A stretch of 64,000 nt of DNA from Pseudanabaena sp. FACHB-2040 (lineage in GTDB: Bacteria > Cyanobacteriota > Cyanobacteriia > Phormidesmidales > Phormidesmidaceae): contig NZ_JACJQO010000018.1 in the NCBI RefSeq assembly GCF_014696715.1, positions 42,410 through 106,409 on the forward strand, in the 5' to 3' direction. Within the stretch, counting starts at the first letter, position 1. Every line of letters begins with the position of its first letter. Made by a program: the position numbers and the translations under genes. Below are positions 55,530-64,000 of this stretch, piece by piece. The notes under the pieces are model-generated. The model did not search any database, was not told where the DNA came from, and worked only from the letters and a program-made list of their open reading frames with translations.

Positions 55530-55662
55530 ACCCACCTGTCTCCTTGCCTTTAATGCAACCACACCTGTGACCGGGACAGATCTTCTGCCCAGCGGCCCCT
55601 CATTGCATCCTTTACTCTAGCGCCCGATTTGACCCTTTGGCGCAGACTGAGTGCCGGAAACT

Positions 55663-56277
55663 TTAGCGCACACTGGCTGGGACAGGCTGCGGCAGCGGCA
55701 CCAAAAAGTTTTGCAGAAGCTGTTTGCCCGCTACTGTGAGCACGCTCTCAGGGTGAAACTGAACGCCCTGAATGTGGGGGTACTGGCGGTGGCGCACGCC
55801 CATAATAGTGCCATCCTCAACCCAGGCCGTAATTTCTAGAACCTCCGGGCAGCTGGCCCGATCGATCACTAGGCTGTGGTAACGAGTCGCCTGGAAAGGA
55901 TTTTCTAAACCGGCAAAGATCCCCGCGCCCGTGTGGTGAATCAGGGAGGTTTTGCCGTGCATTAGCTCTGTAGCTGAGGTGACAGTGCCGCCGAAAACCT
56001 GCCCCATGCTCTGGTGGCCTAGGCAAACTCCCAGAATGGGGGTAGTCGGTCCCAGTTCTCGAATCACTTCTAAGGAAATACCGGCGTCTTCAGGGCGACC
56101 AGGACCAGGAGAGATCACGATACCGTCGGGCTTGAGGTCAGCTACCTGCTGAACTGTAATTTGATCATTGCGAAAGACCTGAATATCTTTGGCAACCGGT
56201 AGCTGCTGACCGAGCTCGCCTAGGTACTGCACCAGGTTGTAGGTGAAGCTATCGTAGTTGTCGATGACAATGATCAT
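55663..56277 (-). CDS. trpG: Anthranilate synthase / aminodeoxychorismate synthase glutamine amidotransferase
   Basis: A class I glutamine amidotransferase supplying ammonia for anthranilate (and often p-aminobenzoate) synthesis. The nucleophile is in GVCLGHQSMGQVFGG, and the His-Glu pair in HPESVLT. The start MIIVIDNYDSFTYNLVQYLGELG is canonical. TrpG and PabA are hard to separate by sequence alone. Downstream of dgkA-like on the same strand. Confidence 0.92.
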   Translation of the reverse strand: MIIVIDNYDSFTYNLVQYLGELGQQLPVAKDIQVFRNDQITVQQVADLKPDGIVISPGPGRPEDAGISLEVIRELGPTTPILGVCLGHQSMGQVFGGTVTSATELMHGKTSLIHHTGAGIFAGLENPFQATRYHSLVIDRASCPEVLEITAWVEDGTIMGVRHRQYPHIQGVQFHPESVLTVAGKQLLQNFLVPLPQPVPASVR

Positions 56278-56292
56278 GGGGTGTTGGAGAGT

Positions 56293-56751
56293 TTAAGCCT
56301 GTAAAGCGGCCCACAGGGGCGGGAATAGAAGACAGGTCGCGATCAAAAGCGCAATCAGGGCTGAGATCAGCACGGCGGCGGCGGCACAGTCTTTAGCGAT
56401 TTTAGCGAGTTCGTGGTAGGTCTGCTGCACTGTCAGGTCTACAACCGATTCTAAGGCAGTGTTGATCAGCTCCATGGTCAACACTGCGCCACAGGTCAGG
56501 CTAATAACTGAGATTTCTATAGCGCCCAGATGCAGCCAGATAGCCAGGGAGATAGCTAGAGTGCCGATAGAGACGTGAACCCGAAAGTTGCGCTGGGTGC
56601 GGAAGGCATAGCTGATGCCTTGCCAGGCATATTTGAAGCTGACAAATAGGTTGCTGGCAACCTGTAGGGAGAGCGTTCGATCCACGCGAGCCGTCAAGTC
56701 CTGGAGCTGAGTCTGGGAGATAGGCTGAATATCTTCGCGGGATGTTGACAT
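56293..56751 (-). CDS. dgkA: Diacylglycerol kinase (DgkA) family protein
   Basis: The ATG at 56751 gives a 152-residue protein; the longer frame to 56931 has no family-like sequence. Three membrane helices and the ELINTALESVVD signature (prokaryotic diacylglycerol/undecaprenol kinase) are present. The FKYAWQGISYAFRTQRNFRVH start of the fold is conserved. Substrate, lipid or undecaprenol, is undecided. Confidence 0.88.
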   Translation of the reverse strand: MSTSREDIQPISQTQLQDLTARVDRTLSLQVASNLFVSFKYAWQGISYAFRTQRNFRVHVSIGTLAISLAIWLHLGAIEISVISLTCGAVLTMELINTALESVVDLTVQQTYHELAKIAKDCAAAAVLISALIALLIATCLLFPPLWAALQA

Positions 56752-56932
56752 AGGAGAACACCTGGGAGGAAGCAGACGGTTAAACCGCCAGTGTGAAGAA
56801 GTTTGGGAGCAATCCCAATGGATGGGGGTATTACTTTTGCTGTAATGACAAAACAGATATAGAGGAGCGCAATCTACCCTTTTTAGCCTGGCTTTAAACT
56901 TGGCAGGAGGGCCGAGGCTGCCAGTGCCCAAT

Positions 56933-57514
56933 CTAACTCGATTTTTTATCTATCAACCCAATTTGGGCTAAGAGATCGGCCTGCTTTTCCAGCATCTTCA
57001 CTAAACTTTCATCGTCTGGATGATCCCACCCTAGCAGATGAAGAAAGCCATGGGCGCTGAGCCAGATCGCTTCCTGCCGTAAGGGATGACCTTGTTCGGC
57101 AGCCTGCCGCTGAGCTGTATCTAGGGAGATAATAATGTCTCCTAGATACAGCGGTTCTGTCTGTAGCAAATCCTGCACCTGGGGCAAGGTATCTTCTAGG
57201 GCGGCAAAGGCGAGGACATCGGTGGGTTTGTCTTGTTGTCGGTAGGCTGCATTGAGCTGCTGTATACCGGCATCGTCTGTGAACTGCAGGCCTACCTCGT
57301 AAAGGCCAATGGGCGAGAGGTTGACCCGCAGCGCCTCTATCCAGACCCCAAACCAGTGCTGCCACTCTGCATCGGTGGCGAGGGCTAAAAACGGATCTTC
57401 AGGTGCAGTAGTCAAAAACGGCCCCTCTGGGGCCATTGCCACCAGCGGGTGGTTCACGGCAACCAGCACCTCAATTTGCCGTTGAGTAGGGGTCTGTAAG
57501 GGCTGAGAAAGCAT
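56933..57514 (-). CDS. ybeY: Endoribonuclease YbeY (16S rRNA maturation)
   Basis: A zinc endoribonuclease in 16S rRNA 3' processing and ribosome quality control. The catalytic HGFLHLLGWDH (HxxxHxxxxxH) is near residue 155. The 193 residues include about 30 extra N-terminal residues, as in cyanobacteria. It lies between DUF3285 and dgkA, as in other cyanobacteria. Confidence 0.93.
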   Translation of the reverse strand: MLSQPLQTPTQRQIEVLVAVNHPLVAMAPEGPFLTTAPEDPFLALATDAEWQHWFGVWIEALRVNLSPIGLYEVGLQFTDDAGIQQLNAAYRQQDKPTDVLAFAALEDTLPQVQDLLQTEPLYLGDIIISLDTAQRQAAEQGHPLRQEAIWLSAHGFLHLLGWDHPDDESLVKMLEKQADLLAQIGLIDKKSS

Positions 57515-57523
57515 AGATTATAT

Positions 57524-57721
57524 TTAGCGGGTCAGGTAAGCCAGCCCGACCATCAGACCCATTAGGCCCACGGCGGTTAGGGCAAAGTGAGCCAGAGACT
57601 TACTGCCCTTGCGCACCATGTTCCGCATAGCCAGCTTGACGTAGCTAGGAGGGGGCTCGGCAGGCTGGGCAGCGGGGAGTTCTACGTCAGCGGTGGGGGG
57701 TTCGAGAATAGGGTCGCTCAT
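57524..57721 (-). CDS. DUF3285 small membrane protein
   Basis: The ATG at 57721 (MSDPILEPPTADVELPAAQ) gives 65 residues: a proline-rich start and a C-terminal helix AHFALTAVGLMGLMVGLAYLTR with a basic MRNMVRKGSKS just before. DUF3285 genes are typically found beside prfB in cyanobacteria, as here. Function unknown. Confidence 0.8.
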   Translation of the reverse strand: MSDPILEPPTADVELPAAQPAEPPPSYVKLAMRNMVRKGSKSLAHFALTAVGLMGLMVGLAYLTR

Positions 57722-57791
57722 AGCCAAATCCAACGGGTTCTCTTTCCACTTTACAAGGTGTTCCCAGCAGTCGAGGGCGAGTCGGTTCTGA

Positions 57792-58917
57792 TTAGACTGA
57801 CTGTGTCTGCACCACCTGGTTCTCCTGCCGCAGGTATGCCTGAATGAAGGCATCGAGATCTCCGGCCATAATGTCTTCAATGGCCGTGGTCTCTACTCCA
57901 GTTCGCAGATCTTTGACCATCTGATAGGGATGAAACACGTAGTTGCGAATCTGGTTGCCCCAGGCGGCTTCGACCATGTCGCCTCGGATTTCTGCGATCG
58001 CTTTGGCCTGCTGTTCCTGAGCAATGATTAGCAGCTTGGCCTTGAGGATGACCATGGCTTTCTCTTTGTTCTGGAGTTGCGATCGCTCCTGAGTACAGCG
58101 CACCGAAATTCCGGTAGGTAGGTGAGTAATCCGCACAGCGGTCTCTACCTTGTTCACGTTTTGGCCGCCTGCTCCGCCAGATCGAGAGGTCTTGACCTCC
58201 AGGTCTTTCTCGGGAATCTCCAGATCAATTGACTGATCTAAAATCGGCATGATCTCCACGCCAGCAAAGCTCGTCTGCCGCTTATCGTTGGCGTTGAAAG
58301 GTGAAATGCGCACCAGTCGGTGGGTACCTTTTTCCGAGCGGAGGTAGCCAAAGGCGTAGCGGCCCTCGATTTCCAATGTGGCCGACTTAATGCCTGCCTC
58401 TTCTCCCTCAGAAACTTCTACCAGATGCGCCTTGTAGCCCTGACTCTCGGCCCACCGGGTGTACATCCGCAGCAGCATTTCGGCCCAGTCTTGGGCATCA
58501 GTGCCCCCAGCTCCGGCGTTAATAGTGAGAACGGCCCCTTTCTTATCGTAGGGGCCTGAGAGCAGCTGCTGTAGCTCCCACTGCTCTAGCTCTTGGCCCA
58601 GCCGGCTGACATTGTCTTGAGCTTCTTGTAGCAAAGACTCGTCTGATTCCAGCTCCAGCAGCTCCAGAATAGCCTTGGTGTCTTCTAGGCTAGACCTCCA
58701 CCCCTCTAGCTGAGCCAGATGAGATTTGTAGTCACTGAGTTCTTGTAGGGCCTCTTGAGCTTGAGTCTGGTTGTCCCAAAAGTCAGGCTGGGCTGCAACC
58801 TGTTCCAGATCCTGAATTTTGGCTTCTAGGGCAGGAATGTCAAAGATAGTCCTGGGTTTTACCCAGGCGGTCAGATAGGCTTTCAAGCTCTCGCTTGATT
58901 TCGACAGAATCGAGCAT
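57792..58917 (-). CDS. prfB: Peptide chain release factor 2 with programmed +1 frameshift
   Basis: RF2 ends translation at UGA and UAA. The zero-frame start at 58917 encodes 25 residues ([20 protein letters not shown], then TQDYL), ending at an in-frame UGA in CTT TGA C (TGA at 58840-58842). A +1 shift there enters the main frame, [13 protein letters not shown] to the end. This is the autoregulatory frameshift of bacterial prfB, with a CAGGAC sequence at the SD-like position. The SPF (RISPFNA) and GGQ ([13 protein letters not shown]) motifs are present. Confidence 0.95.
58839..58858 (-). promoter_or_regulatory. prfB +1 frameshift site
   Basis: On the minus strand the site reads ACCCAGGACTATCTTTGAC: a UGA stop after CUU, with AGGA upstream at about the spacing of the E. 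coli prfB SD-like element. The upper part of the long reading frame above 58845 is the +1 frame and not translated protein. Confidence 0.9.
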
Positions 58918-59074
58918 AGGATGACCAGGTTGTAAATTTTGTATGAGCGCCTCAAACACTGAGAGACGCCCCAGAGGACGTCTCTACAGCAGAAATGCTT
59001 TAGCCCCAGTTTAATCGCCTCCAGGAGGCAACATCAACTGCTCCTAAGCGCTTTCACGCTTTCCTCTCGTGTGT

Positions 59075-59800
59075 CTAATCGCGGTTGATGGCGATGAGCA
59101 ACCGCAGGATAAAGATGAATAGGTTGATGTAGGTCAGGTACATCGACAGCGCTGCTGAGAGGTACTGCTCGTCCTTATAGGTGCGGGGCAGGATGAAGAA
59201 GTCCACCACGGCTGCGCCCATAAAGATCAGCACGCCAAAGCCAGAAATGGCAATGTCGAGGAACTGAGGGATGGGGCCGCCAAACAGGCTAAAGATAAAT
59301 TGACCAACAATCGCAATCACGATGGCAAAAACGCCAATCCCGATTGTTTTAGTCAGAGCAAACCCATCTTCTTCAGACAGGTTGGAGCCGATCTGTCGAG
59401 CTGCAACAAAGGTAATGCCGCAGGCCAGCGCTGCTGCTCCAATCCCATTGATGCCTACGCCGGCAGTGCCTAGGGCAACATAGAGCAGACCGCTGAGGGT
59501 GTAGCCACTTAGTAGACTATAGGTAGCCAGCAGCGGTAGGGCTGTGCCATTGTTTTCCTGGGCTGCTACGCGCTGGGCGACAAAGAACAGCGCCAACTCG
59601 GCAATCAGGGCTACCCAGAAGGTGGGCATGAAGATGTTGGGGTTGTTTGCCAGAACGTTGAGGCCGCCAAAAGCTCCGGCTGCCGTCAGAACCAGCCCGC
59701 CACCGACGTACGGCAGGGCGTTTTTGATGACGTTAGGGCCAATTAGTGCCTGTCCCTGGGCTTTGCGAATGGCTTCTCGAAAGTTACTGGTATTGCTCAT
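59075..59800 (-). CDS. Bax inhibitor-1 / YccA family membrane protein
   Basis: A 241-residue protein with seven predicted helices. Motifs: GLNVLANNPNIFMPTFWVALIAELALFFV, a middle LPLLATYSLLSGYTLSGLL, and a terminal ALSMYLTYINLFIFILRLL with a final Asp (NRD). Bacterial BI-1 homologues may act as calcium-leak channels or FtsH-associated proteins. Exact role here unknown. Confidence 0.88.
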   Translation of the reverse strand: MSNTSNFREAIRKAQGQALIGPNVIKNALPYVGGGLVLTAAGAFGGLNVLANNPNIFMPTFWVALIAELALFFVAQRVAAQENNGTALPLLATYSLLSGYTLSGLLYVALGTAGVGINGIGAAALACGITFVAARQIGSNLSEEDGFALTKTIGIGVFAIVIAIVGQFIFSLFGGPIPQFLDIAISGFGVLIFMGAAVVDFFILPRTYKDEQYLSAALSMYLTYINLFIFILRLLIAINRD

Positions 59801-59974
59801 CGCTAAATTCTCCGTAATCGTGACAGCCTAGATGCTGATACGCTACTTAGATTCTAGCCAAAATCCCTGTATTTCCGCATTTCTAAAGAGTTCAGCGTTT
59901 CCTGACACTGCCAAAGAAAACTCGACAAGCTGCTGCGGCTGTCCCCAATGGACGTATCCTTACTATCGGAATGA

Positions 59975-61285
<1,311 letters not shown>

Positions 61286-61312
61286 GGGCCGCAACTCGGT
61301 AAAACTGGTTTG

Positions 61313-61352
61313 GCAAAACCTGTGATTAAACAGCAAAACCTGTGATTAAACA
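61313..61352. repeat. Tandem 20-bp repeat beside eno terminator
   Basis: The 20-bp unit gcaaaacctgtgattaaaca occurs twice in perfect head-to-tail copies (61313-61332 and 61333-61352) immediately before the eno terminator stem. Confidence 0.9.
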
Positions 61353-61381
61353 AAAGAGGCGTCCTGGAGGACGCCTCTTTT
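61352..61381 (+). terminator. eno terminator
   Basis: AAAAGAGGCGTCC pairs perfectly with GGACGCCTCTTTT around the loop TGGA, followed by T's. It ends the eno transcript. Confidence 0.9.
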
Positions 61382-61486
61382 GTGACCGATTGCTTCTGAT
61401 GGACAACGTCACAGGCTAGATCAGGGAAACTAGCTGTATTGGGAATACGACTAGATATTTATAGCGCTATCTCTGGAGGGGTCGGT

Positions 61487-62029
61487 ATGCCGAAGTCGGA
61501 GACTGATTATTCTATCGGCAATTCGAGTCGGTTTTGGAGCCGCTTCACCTGCAGGTTCTTAGTAGGGGTAGCCCTAAAGGGTTCAGCCATTGCACCCACC
61601 CTAGCTGCAGCAATGACCCTCTCTGCCAATGCTGCCCCGCCACCTTCCCTGGTTCCTTTTATGGACCAAGCCAAGCGGCAAATCATTATCAATGCGCCAG
61701 TGATTGTGCCCTATCCTCACCGCTACCCAACTGCTCCTCGGCAGCGAGTCCGGGTTGAGTTTGTGGCCCAGGGCAGTGACTGGGGAGCAGTTTATCTCGA
61801 CAATCGCCTGCTCTATCGGCCCGGGAATTTCAATCGACGCCAGGGCTTCTGGATAGACGAAGGCGCTTACCGGCTAACGATTACCGGAGTGGATCAATTC
61901 GAGGTGTGGGCTAGGGGATATCTAGACGTAGGGCGAGACGATTCCAATATTTTGGTTGTTACCTTCTCAAAAAATGGGGGCGTCAGCGTTTCGGGTAGCC
62001 CCTACGCCTGGATTCCGGAGGGGCCATAG
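61487..62029 (+). CDS. Secreted hypothetical protein
   Basis: The ATG at 61487, six bases after a GGAGGGG site, gives a 180-residue protein with a signal peptide (about 1-48, ending SANA, then APPPSL). The mature part is beta-rich with RQRVRVEFVAQGSDWGAVYLDNRLLYRPGNFNRRQGF (VEFVAQGSDWGAVYLDNRLL) and a DVGRDDSNILVVTFSKNGGV end. No family recognised. Confidence 0.65.
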   Translation: MPKSETDYSIGNSSRFWSRFTCRFLVGVALKGSAIAPTLAAAMTLSANAAPPPSLVPFMDQAKRQIIINAPVIVPYPHRYPTAPRQRVRVEFVAQGSDWGAVYLDNRLLYRPGNFNRRQGFWIDEGAYRLTITGVDQFEVWARGYLDVGRDDSNILVVTFSKNGGVSVSGSPYAWIPEGP

Positions 62030-62078
62030 ACGGGGACCAAATTCGGTAAGCTAGGGCAGCACTGTGCCTGAGTCGGCT

Positions 62079-63272
62079 ATGCCTCTAGATCCTTATGCCT
62101 GGATAGACAAGTCTTTAGACACGCTGCATCGGGCTGACTGGTACCGCTCGGTCAAGTCCATAGAAGGGATGGCAGGGCCAGTAGTCACGTTTGATGGCCA
62201 AGAAGTAATTAACTTTGCTAGCAACGATTACTTAGGGCTGGCGGGCGATCCCCGGCTAGCAGCAGCGGCGATTGAGGCTATTCAGACCTATGGCACGGGC
62301 AGCACAGGTTCCCGGCTGTTGAGTGGTCATCGGCCTCTGCACGAAAAGTTGGAGAGTGCGATCGCAACCCTCAAGCAAACTGAAGACGCCCTCGTTTTTA
62401 GCTCTGGCTACCTGGCTAACATCGGTGCAATCAGCGCACTAGTCGGCCCGCGCGATTTGGTGTTGTCTGACCAATACAACCACTCCAGCCTGAAAAACGG
62501 TGCCCGAATGAGCGGTGCTGCTCTGGTAGACTACGCGCACTGCTCCTTGAGCGACCTAAGGCAGCAGCTTCAGGAACAGCGCCATCGCTATCGCCGCTGC
62601 CTGATCCTCACCGACAGCGTTTTTAGTATGGATGGAGATCTGTGCCCCTTACCCGAAATTTTGAATTTGGCAGAGCAGTTTGACAGTATGGTGCTGGTAG
62701 ACGAAGCCCATGCTACCGGCGTATTAGGCAGTGGAGGAGCAGGATGCGTAGAGCATTTTGGCTGTAGGGGGCGACCTCTAGTGCAGGTAGGCACCCTCAG
62801 CAAGGCTCTGGGCAGCTTAGGCGGCTACGTTGCAGGCACAGCCAGCCTGATCGATTTTTTACGTAATCGTGCCCCTAGCTGGATTTACACGACTGGGCTA
62901 ACGCCAGCAGACACTGCAGCAGCTTTAAAGGCGATTGAGATTATCCAGAGCGAGCCGGAAATGCGATCGCAGCTCTGGAACCACGTTCACTACCTGAAGC
63001 ACCAGCTAGATCAGCTGTGGGAAACCGGGTTACCCGCTCATCATACGAAGCGGCTCCCTTCAGACTCACCTATTTTCTGCATAGAAGTTCAAGACGCTGC
63101 AGCCGTTATACGCGTAGGTCAACAGCTGCGGCAGCTAGGCCTATTCGTTTCCCCAGTCCGTCCTCCCACCAGCCCCACCAGTCGCCTCAGAATTACGCTG
63201 ATGGCAAGTCATATGCGATCGCACCTGGATCAGCTGCTGCTGGGGCTAAAAAAGACTCTACTAATGCCATAA
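62079..63272 (+). CDS. bioF: 8-amino-7-oxononanoate synthase
   Basis: A PLP enzyme of biotin synthesis, joining pimeloyl thioester and alanine. The ATG at 62079 ([13 protein letters not shown]) is preferred; a GTG at 62064 adds five residues. The active-site lysine lies in [15 protein letters not shown] near residue 241, with [16 protein letters not shown] and a [12 protein letters not shown] start. The C-terminus is typical. The rest of the biotin pathway is not nearby. Confidence 0.93.
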   Translation: MPLDPYAWIDKSLDTLHRADWYRSVKSIEGMAGPVVTFDGQEVINFASNDYLGLAGDPRLAAAAIEAIQTYGTGSTGSRLLSGHRPLHEKLESAIATLKQTEDALVFSSGYLANIGAISALVGPRDLVLSDQYNHSSLKNGARMSGAALVDYAHCSLSDLRQQLQEQRHRYRRCLILTDSVFSMDGDLCPLPEILNLAEQFDSMVLVDEAHATGVLGSGGAGCVEHFGCRGRPLVQVGTLSKALGSLGGYVAGTASLIDFLRNRAPSWIYTTGLTPADTAAALKAIEIIQSEPEMRSQLWNHVHYLKHQLDQLWETGLPAHHTKRLPSDSPIFCIEVQDAAAVIRVGQQLRQLGLFVSPVRPPTSPTSRLRITLMASHMRSHLDQLLLGLKKTLLMP

Positions 63273-63280
63273 GACTCAGG

Positions 63281-63366
63281 AAGAAGATAGAGAGGGTAAA
63301 GAGATGGAGAAGTCTAGCAAGTCATCACTGCTAAAATTCTCCGCGCCTCTCCACTTTCCCCTTACT
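63281..63366. repeat. Purine-to-pyrimidine convergent spacer
   Basis: Between the convergent bioF and the small cysteine-motif gene, a purine-rich half (aggaagaagatagagagggtaaagagatggagaag, shown in part) is followed by a pyrimidine-rich half (ttctccgcgcctctccactttccccttactctt). Same family of spacers as near 1, 4.9, 50.1 and 51.55 kb. Confidence 0.5.
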
Positions 63367-63610
63367 CTTCCGGCAGCACCCACTTAGGTGGCTGCGAAGC
63401 GCGAGCCATGATTCTTTTGCGGACGGCATCATCAGCCATTTCCAGCATTTTGTCTAACGGAGTATCGTCGATAAATTTGGCTGCTTCTTCGGTGTATTTG
63501 AGGTTAGGACATCTATCGCCCAGTACACAGCCGTTGACGCAGTCTACAGCGCAATTAACTTCCACGGGAGTTTCCTCTAGTGCCGATTCATCACTTAAAG
63601 ATTCTAACAA
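63362..63610 (-). CDS. Small cysteine-motif cyanobacterial protein
   Basis: An 82-residue protein with four cysteines in CAVDCVNGCVLGDRC (C20, C24, C28, C34), then LKYTEEAAKFIDDTPLDKMLE and a KWVLPEE end. The cysteine spacing CX3CX3CX5C could bind a metal or iron-sulphur cluster; the rest looks like a conserved short cyanobacterial family. Function unknown. Confidence 0.75.
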   Translation of the reverse strand: MLESLSDESALEETPVEVNCAVDCVNGCVLGDRCPNLKYTEEAAKFIDDTPLDKMLEMADDAVRKRIMARASQPPKWVLPEE

Positions 63611-63730
63611 CTTGGCTTTGGTACCTGAGGCTACCGTCTGAAAACCAGCCCATCACCTGATTAATTCCTACCTTTGGGAGCGGCTGAGTACCGTCGCTCT
63701 TAACCCTCTAAGCACTCTCAAACCCAACAA

Positions 63731-63758
63731 AAAAGCGCCCTCTTATGAGGGCGCTTTT
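63731..63758 (-). terminator. psbA terminator
   Basis: AAAAGCGCCCTC at 63731-63742 pairs with GAGGGCGCTTTT at 63747-63758; on the minus strand it is followed by a T-run (aaaaaa on the plus strand). It lies about 50 bases downstream of psbA. Confidence 0.9.
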
Positions 63759-63805
63759 GATTTCGCCGTAGAGATGCAACTACTCACATCTCTACAGTTT
63801 TAGAT

Positions 63806-64000
<195 letters not shown>

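Noticed and set aside
58843..58955. Upper part of the long open frame on prfB as protein N-terminus
   Set aside because: The zero-frame ATG and CTT TGA C site give the canonical N-terminus, and the upper frame has no family-like sequence.

Overview
The window is a chromosomal segment of a cyanobacterium. The evidence is a split RNA polymerase beta-prime subunit (rpoC1 and rpoC2), a phycobilisome rod-core linker (cpcG), Psb29/Thf1, a cytochrome b6f cofactor-assembly protein, the 3' end of psbA, GUN4-domain proteins and a high density of HIP1-type GCGATCGC octamers. Gene content and the moderately high GC suggest a Leptolyngbya-like or other non-heterocystous lineage, but the genus cannot be fixed from sequence reading alone. 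I saw no tRNA, rRNA, insertion sequence, prophage or CRISPR array.

Layout. 1-8.5 kb: speA, a LysR regulator, a DUF1537 sugar-acid kinase, hslO, an SRPBCC-like protein, a universal stress protein and hisD. 8.7-19.8 kb: the conserved information-processing block rpsT-tatD-rpoB-rpoC1-rpoC2, closed by a strong bidirectional terminator. 19.8-27 kb: accessory genes, comprising two adjacent GUN4-domain proteins, a secreted protein, an overlapping pair of glycine-zipper/LEA-like proteins, a coiled-coil protein and a PhyH-type dioxygenase. 27-32.5 kb: a UvrD/PcrA helicase, a double-DUF4333 lipoprotein, an ExbB/ExbD pair and a Crp/Fnr-family regulator. 32.9-42.7 kb: small cyanobacterial proteins, a membrane protein with an HETGH motif, an orphan MalG-type permease, an LpxB-related protein, a PBP4-type carboxypeptidase, a CCB-type assembly factor, a second LysR regulator related to the first, a glycosyltransferase and psb29. 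43-51.5 kb: cpcG, secreted proteins, glgB, a CPBP protease, DUF3326, a ferredoxin and DUF2854. 51.6-58.9 kb: a minus-strand run of amidase, pepP, a degenerate metallo-beta-lactamase-fold protein, trpG, dgkA-like, ybeY, DUF3285 and prfB, the last with a programmed +1 frameshift. 59-64 kb: a BI-1 protein, eno, a secreted protein, bioF, a small cysteine-motif protein and the psbA 3' end.

Most genes are housekeeping (transcription, translation, cell wall, central carbon) or photosynthetic. The less ordinary material is the GUN4 pair with its uncharacterised N-terminal and helical modules, the glycine-zipper pair, the metal-ligand-depleted MBL protein, a 42-bp perfect palindrome centred on a HIP1 site, and a family of purine-to-pyrimidine spacers found mostly at convergent gene ends. 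I see no clear complete novel system; the GUN4 pair is the best candidate for one.
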